5,971 bases of DNA from Nitrososphaerales archaeon (GCA_029237515.1 JARBAV010000223.1:1-5971), one strand, 5' to 3'. Counted from the stretch's first letter, positions 1-5,670 are shown. The notes: generated by a model from the sequence alone, not told the origin. A program made the numbers and translations.

Positions 1-1
1 C

Positions 2-61
2 ATAAAGAAGCCAATTACTTCAGAAAAGTTGTCAGAGCGTATTAATGCAGAGTTGGAATAA
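2..61 (+). CDS. C-terminal end of a probable response regulator receiver domain (partial, 5' end outside window)
   Basis: Reading frame 2 is open from the window edge to a TAA at 59-61 and encodes IKKPITSEKLSERINAELE. The Lys-Pro pair followed by a short amphipathic helix is the usual end of a CheY-like receiver: conserved lysine after beta-5, cis-proline, then alpha-5. The other two forward frames stop earlier or at once. The gene converges on the histidine kinase, with 55 bp between the two stop codons, and a kinase next to a regulator is a common two-component arrangement. Only 19 residues are visible, so the Asp phosphorylation site and any output domain are outside the window. The family call rests on the KP motif and the context. 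Confidence 0.5.
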   Translation: MKKPITSEKLSERINAELE

Positions 62-82
62 GTACAAACTAGACGCAACAAC

Positions 83-98
83 TTTTCCGAATGTTTTT
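83..98 (+). terminator. Possible oligo-T terminator of the response regulator gene
   Basis: TTTT at 83-86 and TTTTT at 94-98 lie 21-37 nt after the stop of the plus-strand gene. Archaeal RNA polymerase commonly ends at short U-runs without a hairpin. A small inverted repeat ACGAT-CCAA-ATCGT (101-114) follows and could mark the point between the convergent genes. It is weak, because T-runs are common in AT-rich DNA. Confidence 0.3.
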
Positions 99-116
99 AT
101 ACGATCCAAATCGTGC

Positions 117-1724
117 TTATTTCTGATTTATAACGATAGGTAAGCTAAATGCAAACGTTGCTCCCGTATCTCCACTATAGTTATCATTTTCAGCCCATAT
201 CCTTCCACCATGTTTTTCGATTATACTCTTTGAAATAAATAGACCCAATCCAGTGCCTCCTGTATCAGATTTTGTAGCAAATTTTGTAAAAAGCTTCGGC
301 AACATATCTGGATGTATTCCAATACCTGTATCCTTTACCTTAACAATAATCTTGTTGCTACTAACATATCGATCAACAATAACTCTTATGTTTCCCTTTG
401 TAGTAAACTTGAACGCATTGCTTAGCAGGTTATTAATTACTTGACAGAGTCTATTTCTGTCCCCTTCTATAATTATTGGATCACTTTTGTTACCAACATA
501 GTATAGAGATACGTTGTCACTATTACCATTACTTGTTTGACGGTACTCATCCATTAGTTCAATGATCATCTTGTTTAAGTCAAATTTTTCTATCTTTAGA
601 TGAAAAGATCCGCTTTCAATTTTTGTTACATCTAATATGTCTTCGGTAAGTTGCATCAGTCTTTTGGAATTTCTAAGAATAATGTCCAGTACTAATTCTT
701 CTTGTCGTATGGTCATCGGAGAGTTGCTGCCACTGCTGATGCCATCACTAGATCCTATCTTTGAGAAGTGTAGATATTCAGTAAGTCCGAGGATTGGTTG
801 TATTGGTGTTCGAAGCTCATGTGCTGCTACATTTATGAATTCATCTTTTAACTTGTCCCTATACTTTAATTGCTCATTTGCATCTTCTAATTGCTTCGTT
901 AACTCATTCTGTTTTTTAATATAGCTCTTTAGAGATTTTGTCATTGAATTAAATGAGTCACTTAGAATTGAAAGTTCATCATTGCCTCTGCTGTTAACCG
1001 ATACATCTAGGTTCCCTCTACTTACCTCGGATGTAGCAGAGGTTAGATCAAATATTGGTCGTAAGATTCTCAAAACAAGGTATAGAACTACTACAGCAAC
1101 TGCAATGTTTAAAATCGCGAATATTCCCTGTAGAATCATTGAATTCTGTGAACTAAGTCTTGCATATTCCCCTAGTTCAGTAACTAACACATTAGACGAA
1201 TTCACTAATGATGATGCGCTAGTTTCAATTGTTGTTTTTAGAGCTTGAACTGATGGTGATGGTATTGCAGCCGTCGTCGTCGTATTGATGTTTCCATTGG
1301 GCTGTATTACACTATTTGTTAAAATCGTTTTTAGAGAAATCCAGTCCTGAAAAATTGTATTCCAGTCTTGCGAAAATTTTGATGGTAACGGTCGTAAATC
1401 AATATCTGATATCATGCCACCTTGTTTTAATGCCAAAATATTGAATTCCAGTTGGTTCGTTGCGGACCTTAGGTTAGAAAGGTCAATACTACTATCGCCT
1501 CCTTGTGAAAAATATTCGGATGTCCGCAACAGAAGGTTAGAGGTGAGGTACCGATTCTTCCCTGCAATGTTTATTGAGTTTCCTAAATGCGTAACTTGTG
1601 ATTCATAATAAGAAAGTATACTAAAACTACAGATAACAAAAGCAATTTGAATTACTACTAAAATTCCTATTTTTACACCTAATTTGGACTGTATCGCTCT
1701 TAATACCTTAGGGCCGTCCCTCAA
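117..1724 (-). CDS. Membrane-bound sensor histidine kinase with P-box-like extracytoplasmic sensor, HAMP, HisKA and HATPase_c
   Basis: This is a two-component sensor kinase of 535 residues. TM1 spans about 18-40 and TM2 about 197-220. They enclose an extracytoplasmic region of about 155 residues that begins with an INIAGKNRYLTS helix (51-62), similar to the P-box of NarX and to PilJ-type sensors. A HAMP linker (about 218-270) and a short coiled coil (about 272-290) lead to the HisKA domain with AHELRTP and phospho-acceptor His302. The catalytic domain has the N-box (Asn432, Asn436), G1 box DTGIGI (465-470), F-box LFTKF (478-482) and G2 GGTGLGL (489-495). All catalytic residues are present, so it should be active. 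A Ser/Gly-rich insert (321-340) lies between the HisKA helices. The start is TTG, six nt after the SD-like GGTGA, with an in-frame TGA just upstream; no in-frame ATG occurs before residue 104. The likely partner is the convergent regulator. The ligand is unknown. Confidence 0.93.
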   Translation of the reverse strand: MRDGPKVLRAIQSKLGVKIGILVVIQIAFVICSFSILSYYESQVTHLGNSINIAGKNRYLTSNLLLRTSEYFSQGGDSSIDLSNLRSATNQLEFNILALKQGGMISDIDLRPLPSKFSQDWNTIFQDWISLKTILTNSVIQPNGNINTTTTAAIPSPSVQALKTTIETSASSLVNSSNVLVTELGEYARLSSQNSMILQGIFAILNIAVAVVVLYLVLRILRPIFDLTSATSEVSRGNLDVSVNSRGNDELSILSDSFNSMTKSLKSYIKKQNELTKQLEDANEQLKYRDKLKDEFINVAAHELRTPIQPILGLTEYLHFSKIGSSDGISSGSNSPMTIRQEELVLDIILRNSKRLMQLTEDILDVTKIESGSFHLKIEKFDLNKMIIELMDEYRQTSNGNSDNVSLYYVGNKSDPIIIEGDRNRLCQVINNLLSNAFKFTTKGNIRVIVDRYVSSNKIIVKVKDTGIGIHPDMLPKLFTKFATKSDTGGTGLGLFISKSIIEKHGGRIWAENDNYSGDTGATFAFSLPIVINQK

Positions 1725-1730
1725 TAACAG

Positions 1731-1744
1731 TCACCATTAATGGT
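1731..1744 (-). promoter_or_regulatory. Kinase ribosome binding site overlapped by a 12-bp perfect palindrome
   Basis: On the minus strand GGTGA (1735-1731) precedes the TTG start at 1724 with a 6-nt spacer, which decides the start. The palindrome ACCATTAATGGT (1733-1744) covers the first three bases of this SD. It could be a protein-binding operator, or fold in the mRNA so that part of the SD is paired. Function is inferred; the palindrome and the SD are directly visible. Confidence 0.5.
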
Positions 1745-1773
1745 CAAGTGCCATCATTATATCCAACTCTAAA

Positions 1774-1783
1774 CTATTTATTC
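1774..1783 (-). promoter_or_regulatory. Candidate TATA box of the kinase gene
   Basis: GAATAAATAG on the minus strand (1783-1774) would place transcription start near 1752, leaving a leader of about 28 nt that contains the SD. A second TATA-like stretch, GATATAAT (1763-1756), would start transcription near 1733 and remove most of the SD, so the first is preferred. No experimental start is available. Confidence 0.35.
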
Positions 1784-1858
1784 TTTAATTCCCACATTGA
1801 GAGAAACTGAACGCGAACATTAAACAGATGTCACGCTATTAACCGTAGTAGGTTGGAT

Positions 1859-1900
1859 GTCTAAAATCCGAAAATAGTCGAAACCGTTTCTGATTTAGAC
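1859..1900. repeat. Long inverted repeat with nested palindrome between permease and kinase
   Basis: The outer arms GTCTAAAATC (1859-1868) and GATTTAGAC (1892-1900) pair over nine bases with one bulged A. The loop holds a second palindrome, GAAAC-C-GTTTC (1880-1890). It lies about 95 nt after the permease stop and 135 nt before the kinase start. No T-run follows it on the minus strand, so it is not a classic terminator. It could be an operator, a processed RNA structure or a chance AT-rich repeat. Apart from this and the kinase promoter I see nothing supported in 1725-1993. Confidence 0.4.
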
Positions 1901-1993
1901 TTATGATTAGAGCATTGTCATATGCAACCACCATATTAAGCGTCGGTCGAATATATCTCTTGAGCACGTACCGTTAGTTGATAGTTCATATAT

Positions 1994-2812
1994 TCAGATT
2001 GTGTTCCGAATACTCTTTTGATTATTGAGTCTTCTTGACAGGGAACTAGCTACAACTCCTGCAGCAAATATAGCCGCGCCCACGATTACGACAAGGGGGC
2101 CTGCTGGAACATTCACGTAGTTTGATAAAATGATACCCAATGTTGCACTGGCCAGTCCGAAGATAGCGCTCATTAGGGAATAGCGAGAGAGAGTGGAGCT
2201 GATATTCTTTGCCGCAGCTGCAGGGAGTATCACTAGTGCTCCAACTAGTAGTGTTCCAACCTCTTTTATTCCGATTGCAACTATTATGGCAACTAGGAAA
2301 AGATAAATCAGATTGATTCTTTCGACCTTTATCCTGCTTGCGATAGCAAGTTCTTTAGAAATCATACTCACAACCAGTTTCTCGTAAATTGATCTCGCCA
2401 CTACAAGCACACCGACAGATACTAAAACTGTAATTATTGTATCGGTGAGAGTTATTTTAGAAACATCACCAAACAATGCCTCGAATAGATCCACTTCTGG
2501 GGTGATAAGAATCCCTATCGCAAGTGCTAAAACGAATAGTACTCCTATGATTGCCTCCACTGAGAGAGTTGTTGATTTTTGAAGATACCAAGTGACAATC
2601 ACCGTTGCTGCCAAGAATGCGAACGCACCAATGAACGGATTGAAGTTGAACAGTATTCCAAGAGCAACACCTGGAAGAGCAACATGAGAAAGTGCATCAC
2701 CGACCAGCGCCATATGTCTCGATACCATGATTGAGCCAAGATAACCTGCAGTTAATCCTACAAATACGCCTGCTATAAGACCAAAGGTAATGGTATCTGA
2801 CAGTGTGATCAC
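1994..2812 (-). CDS. Metal ABC transporter permease, ABC-3 family (ZnuB/MntB/TroC-like)
   Basis: This is the integral membrane channel of a divalent-metal importer, 272 residues, the normal length for the family. It is hydrophobic throughout, with about eight or nine membrane helices. Family signatures are GDALSHVALPGVALG (38-52), SVEAIIGVLFV (84-94), the FEALFGDV loop (110-117), GTLLVGALVILPAAAA (186-201) and VPAGPLVVIV (235-244). The start is GTG immediately after the ATPase stop TAG, in the same frame. That GTG lies inside AGGTGATC (2814-2807), a full match to the core SD sequence. A stronger purine tract, GGAGGAGG (2837-2830), sits 17 nt upstream, rather far for direct use. Translation is probably coupled to the ATPase. 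The metal (Zn, Mn or Fe) cannot be told from the sequence. Confidence 0.92.
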   Translation of the reverse strand: MITLSDTITFGLIAGVFVGLTAGYLGSIMVSRHMALVGDALSHVALPGVALGILFNFNPFIGAFAFLAATVIVTWYLQKSTTLSVEAIIGVLFVLALAIGILITPEVDLFEALFGDVSKITLTDTIITVLVSVGVLVVARSIYEKLVVSMISKELAIASRIKVERINLIYLFLVAIIVAIGIKEVGTLLVGALVILPAAAAKNISSTLSRYSLMSAIFGLASATLGIILSNYVNVPAGPLVVIVGAAIFAAGVVASSLSRRLNNQKSIRNTI

Positions 2813-3550
2813 CTACTCTTTATGATATTCCTCCTCCGATAGAGCGAATTCATTTCCATATATTATGCTTAACAGCTGCGAATGAGTCAGGCTTTTTGAA
2901 TCACCGAAGAACAACACTCGCTTATTTAGGGCTAACACGTAGTCGGCATAGTGCATCACAACGTGTATATTGTGAGTAATGAGAAGAATCGTTATTCCAA
3001 TTTCTTTTTTTAGAGAGTTCACTTTGTCGTAGATGGGTTCCTCAGCTCCTATGTCTACACCAGAGGTGGGTTCATCAAACAGGAGCACGCTTGGGTCGTC
3101 TACGATAGCCCAAGCGATCAGAACACGTTGGAGCTCTCCTCCTGAAAGCGATCCAAGGCTTTGTCTGAGAATCTCCTTCTCCAGACCCACCGATCTTATG
3201 CAGGCCTCTAAATCTGTCCTGCATTTGAATCTCAGAAACTCCGCGACCGATAGGGGGAAATCCGTAGAGACAAGACCTTGAGGAACATAGCCCATTCTTA
3301 TTTTATCGTTCCACCTTATCATTCCTGTGTACGGAATCAGTTTCAGTAGTGCTCTAAACAAGGTGGTCTTACCCCCTCCATTGGGACCAACGATTGCAAG
3401 TGATATCCCTTTCTTCACTTTGAAACTTATCTCTTCTAGAATTGCCTTGTTCTGCGATCTAACGCCTAACTCAGAGACAACCAGCATATCGCTGGCTTCG
3501 GCCCGGGACTGGTTAGAACCACTAGTCGGGGTTCTGTGGACATCAGACAT
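2813..3550 (-). CDS. Metal ABC transporter ATP-binding protein (ZnuC/MntA-like)
   Basis: This is the nucleotide-binding subunit that drives the adjacent ABC-3 permease, 245 residues. Complete ABC motifs are visible: Walker A GPNGGGKTT (55-63, Lys61), Q-loop Gln91 in YVPQ, signature LSGGELQR (135-142), Walker B VLLFDEP with Asp159 and Glu160, D-loop region SGVD (163-166) and H-loop His193. ITHNIHVVMHYADYVLALN (191-209) is typical of zinc/manganese importers. The first 21 residues are a polar extension before the usual family start; an internal ATG at residue 22 exists but has no SD. The ATG at 3550 has only a weak upstream GGGATCA (3567-3561), 10 nt away. It is the first gene of a two-gene operon. 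No periplasmic-binding-protein gene is in the window. Confidence 0.93.
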   Translation of the reverse strand: MSDVHRTPTSGSNQSRAEASDMLVVSELGVRSQNKAILEEISFKVKKGISLAIVGPNGGGKTTLFRALLKLIPYTGMIRWNDKIRMGYVPQGLVSTDFPLSVAEFLRFKCRTDLEACIRSVGLEKEILRQSLGSLSGGELQRVLIAWAIVDDPSVLLFDEPTSGVDIGAEEPIYDKVNSLKKEIGITILLITHNIHVVMHYADYVLALNKRVLFFGDSKSLTHSQLLSIIYGNEFALSEEEYHKE

Positions 3551-3591
3551 CTTCAGTTGTTGATCCCTGTAACGTAAAAGTCTTACTCTCC

Positions 3592-3600
3592 CATAATATG
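3592..3600 (-). promoter_or_regulatory. Proximal candidate TATA box of the transporter operon
   Basis: CATATTATG on the minus strand (3600-3592) is placed to start transcription near 3570, giving a leader of about 20 nt before the ATPase ATG at 3550. It competes with the stronger TATA sequence at 3728-3737, which would give a leader of about 155 nt. Confidence 0.35.
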
Positions 3601-3604
3601 TATC

Positions 3605-3611
3605 AAAAAAA
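3605..3611 (-). terminator. T7 run on the minus strand in the transporter leader
   Basis: Seven A on the plus strand read as TTTTTTT in the direction of the transporter operon, 55 nt before its start codon. It could end transcripts coming from the distal TATA box or from the flavoprotein gene, insulating or attenuating the operon. There is no hairpin directly before it. Confidence 0.35.
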
Positions 3612-3668
3612 GATAATGATGAGGACAGATGTAGCCCCCCTAATAACGTTACTGACCATGGATAGCGT

Positions 3669-3697
3669 CATATACAAAATAATGTATATGTATACAT
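3669..3697. promoter_or_regulatory. Cluster of inverted TGTATA half-sites, candidate operator
   Basis: CATATACA (3669-3676) and TGTATATG (3683-3690) are perfect 8-bp arms around a 6-nt spacer. A perfect 10-bp palindrome, ATGTATACAT (3688-3697), overlaps the right arm, so four TATACA/TGTATA half-sites lie within 29 bp. It sits upstream of a metal transporter, where binding by a dimeric metalloregulator (DtxR-like or similar) would be expected. The regulator is not in the window and the site does not match an operator I can name. Confidence 0.4.
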
Positions 3698-3727
3698 AAA
3701 TTTCTCCTAGAGCATATCTAGTATTGG

Positions 3728-3754
3728 TTTATATAAAACTGCGGCATGTCGCAG
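3728..3754. promoter_or_regulatory. Strong bidirectional TATA box next to a 16-bp palindrome
   Basis: TTTATATAAA (3728-3737) is a near-ideal archaeal TATA box and is symmetric, so it could direct transcription either way. CTGCGGCATGTCGCAG (3739-3754) follows one base later; it is a palindrome with a single mismatched pair (3744/3749). Read leftward, the box would serve the transporter operon with a start near 3706. Read rightward, the palindrome falls between TATA and the start site, a classic repressor position, but the only gene in that direction is antisense. Apart from the elements listed here, 3551-3903 holds no convincing gene. Confidence 0.4.
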
Positions 3755-3877
3755 ATGTATTAATCCGAAAGAGCTACGCATTATATACTCATCCTATCCT
3801 TTTCATCTTTGATCCGCAGTTGGGACTGACTGCAATTTCATACCCCAGTTAAATGAAGTGAAATCAATTCCACATTC

Positions 3878-3882
3878 AAAAA
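3878..3882 (-). terminator. Oligo-T terminator candidate after the flavoprotein gene
   Basis: TTTTT on the minus strand begins 22 nt after the TAG stop at 3904, within GAATTTTTGAA. The position and run length suit archaeal U-run termination. No stem-loop is needed or seen. Confidence 0.35.
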
Positions 3883-3903
3883 TTCTGCAATAATAGTAGT
3901 CTG

Positions 3904-5577
3904 CTATTCCTGTAGTACTTGATGAACAAACGAAATCGCAGCTGATCCTTCACCCACTGCCGACGCAACACGCTTTATGCTGCCACCACGCGCGTCACCC
4001 ACCGCAAAAACGCCAGGCAAACTAGTTTCAAGAAAATATGGTTGACGTGTAAGAGGCCAACCTGCGGCATTAAGATTATCTGGTAAAAGATCAGGACCTG
4101 TCTTTATAAACCCTTTATCGTCAAGTGCAATACAGCCATCAAGCCAACGAGTGTTTGGATCGGCACCAGTCATGACAAATATATGTTTGATTTCATGCTT
4201 TTCAGTCTGTCCTGTTTCCCTGTTCCGCCAGTAAACGGATTCAAGATGATCCTTTCCTTCTACCGCCACGATCTCAGTCTGTAGCCGCAATATGATATTA
4301 GGGCTATTCTCTATCCTACGAATCAGGTATTGCGACATACTTGCAGCCAAACTGTTTGACCTGACTAGCATATTTACATGCCTTGCAGTCTGTGCTAAAA
4401 ATACAGCCGCCTGGCCCGCTGAGTTTCCTCCACCTACCACAATTACTTCATCTCCGCCACATAACTGTGCTTCCACAAAAGTCGCACCATAATAAATGCC
4501 TACACCATCAAAGCGTGACAGGTTTTCCAACGGTAACTTTCGATATTGAGCACCGGTGGCAATCAAAACTGTACGAGTAGAAATTCGGGTTCCATTTTCA
4601 AGCTCGACTACGAATGGGTTGCGGTCGCAGATGAGTCGTGCGGCCCTAGCGACAAGCATATCTGCACCGAACTTTTGAGCCTGATTAAATGCTCTAGCTG
4701 CCAGCTCTTGGCCGGAAATCCCAGTGGGAAATCCCAGGTAATTTTCGATTCTTGAGCTTGAACCTGCCTGGCCGCCGGGTGAACTAGTTTCCAGCATTAG
4801 AACGTCAAGCCCTTCTGATGCGCCATACACCGCGGCTGCCAGTCCTGAGGGACCCGCGCCGATAATGGTGAGATCACGCACATGGGTTTGATCAATGGAC
4901 TCATTAAAACCAAGACAGTCTGCAATTTCTTGGTTGCTGGGATTTCGGAGCGCTATTTGGCCTCGACAGATCAGTACCGGTATTTGACTTGCTGAAACTT
5001 GGAAACTTTCCAATAGATTCTGTACGTCAGGGTCGCGTTCTAGGTCTAGGTAGGAATATGGGTGTCCATTGCGCATAAGAAATTCTCTGATCCGAAGCGT
5101 ATCTGCCGAATATGTTGACCCAACAAGGACAATGTCTCCAACACCAGCAGCTATTAACTCCACTCTACGCAGAATAAAAGCCCTCATCAATATGTCGCTG
5201 AGTTCAGCATCAGTCTGTATCAAACCGAGCATTTCCTGGTGATCCAATTCAATCACTTGGCCTGGCTTGGTAACACGTGCCCGAACTAAAGACCGTCGGC
5301 CAGAGAGCATGTTAACCTCTCCTGTGAATTCACCAGGACCATGTACAGTTACAAGCGTCTCATGGGCTCCTAACGGTCGTAGAATTTCGACTTCGCCAGT
5401 GATTACCACAAAGAACGGTACCGATCTATCTCCCTGCTCTATTAACACTTCGCCCGACTGTACCGAACGTAAACGTCCATGCGCTGTAATGCGACTAATC
5501 TGAACCGGTGTTAATTTCGGAAATATCTTCTCTCTATTAGATTTGGTTAGCGGAAGTCCCCTGCGTGAATCACTCAT
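3904..5577 (-). CDS. Three-domain redox protein: cyclic-nucleotide-binding domain, glutaredoxin-like domain, thioredoxin-reductase-like FAD/NAD(P)H oxidoreductase
   Basis: The predicted soluble protein has 557 residues. Residues about 20-135 form a CRP-type cNMP-binding beta-roll, with the ligand cassette GEFTGEVNMLSGRRS (82-96; Glu87, Arg95, Ser96). Residues about 148-225 resemble glutaredoxin (VLVGSTYSADTLRIREFL, cis-Pro in QIPVL), but the CxxC site reads STYS. Residues about 233-557 are a class II thioredoxin-reductase fold: FAD motif GAGPSG (240-245), GGQAGSSS (268-275), ATG (340-342), NAD(P)H motif GGGNSAGQAA (382-391) and FAD motif VFAVGDAR (523-530). The redox CxxC of true thioredoxin reductases is absent: GIYYGATFVEAQLC lies there. 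Disulfide-reductase activity is therefore doubtful; an NAD(P)H oxidoreductase with an unknown partner is more likely. From memory, close relatives are common in bacteria, and G+C is high in places. The ATG start has no clear SD, consistent with a very short leader. Confidence 0.93.
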   Translation of the reverse strand: MSDSRRGLPLTKSNREKIFPKLTPVQISRITAHGRLRSVQSGEVLIEQGDRSVPFFVVITGEVEILRPLGAHETLVTVHGPGEFTGEVNMLSGRRSLVRARVTKPGQVIELDHQEMLGLIQTDAELSDILMRAFILRRVELIAAGVGDIVLVGSTYSADTLRIREFLMRNGHPYSYLDLERDPDVQNLLESFQVSASQIPVLICRGQIALRNPSNQEIADCLGFNESIDQTHVRDLTIIGAGPSGLAAAVYGASEGLDVLMLETSSPGGQAGSSSRIENYLGFPTGISGQELAARAFNQAQKFGADMLVARAARLICDRNPFVVELENGTRISTRTVLIATGAQYRKLPLENLSRFDGVGIYYGATFVEAQLCGGDEVIVVGGGNSAGQAAVFLAQTARHVNMLVRSNSLAASMSQYLIRRIENSPNIILRLQTEIVAVEGKDHLESVYWRNRETGQTEKHEIKHIFVMTGADPNTRWLDGCIALDDKGFIKTGPDLLPDNLNAAGWPLTRQPYFLETSLPGVFAVGDARGGSIKRVASAVGEGSAAISFVHQVLQE

Positions 5578-5588
5578 AGTGGTCCACT
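5578..5588. repeat. Small palindrome directly before the flavoprotein start
   Basis: AGTGG-T-CCACT abuts the ATG at 5577, where an SD would normally lie; no SD is seen. It would overlap the transcription start predicted from the TATA-like box at 5607-5614, a position suited to repression, but at 5-bp arm length chance is possible. Confidence 0.25.
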
Positions 5589-5606
5589 TCTAGTGCAGTT
5601 GCAGCT

Positions 5607-5614
5607 CATATACC
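5607..5614 (-). promoter_or_regulatory. Candidate TATA box of the flavoprotein gene
   Basis: GGTATATG on the minus strand (5614-5607) predicts transcription start near 5584, only about six nt before the ATG. This fits the lack of an SD and would give a nearly leaderless mRNA, common in archaea. An alternative, ATTTAAATA (5710-5702), would leave a leader of about 100 nt. Confidence 0.4.
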
Positions 5615-5670
5615 ATTGCTTGGATCCTTCGTCTAAAACCATTTGTAGACGTATCGTGGTAGTTTCTCAC

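Noticed and set aside
253..1608. Plus-strand open frames of 63-95 codons across the kinase gene
   Set aside because: They lie opposite a complete kinase with all motifs intact and show no recognisable domain of their own.
1722..1730. CTG at 1730 as kinase start
   Set aside because: It directly follows GGTGA with no spacer; TTG at 1724 has the correct 6-nt spacing.
1859..1900. Rho-independent terminator of the permease operon
   Set aside because: The inverted repeat is not followed by a T-run on the minus strand and has a long unpaired centre.
3485..3487. Internal ATG (residue 22) as ATPase start
   Set aside because: It fits the usual family N-terminus but has no SD; the upstream ATG keeps the frame open and has a TATA-like box at a suitable distance. 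The possibility is not fully excluded.
3033..3563. Plus-strand open frames of 78-82 codons across the ATPase gene
   Set aside because: Antisense shadows of a gene with a full set of ABC motifs.
3616..3655. C/D-box small RNA suggested by ATGATGA at 3616-3622 and CTGA at 3652-3655
   Set aside because: The spacing is too short for a normal archaeal C/D guide with C' and D' boxes, and no terminal stem is seen.
3598..3699. 33-codon plus-strand frame beginning MYQKKIMMRTD
   Set aside because: No SD or promoter on that strand, unusual Met/Tyr-rich end over the palindromes, and better explained as intergenic DNA.
4292..5503. Plus-strand open frames of 65-78 codons across the flavoprotein gene
   Set aside because: Antisense shadows in a higher-G+C gene, mutually overlapping and without domain content.
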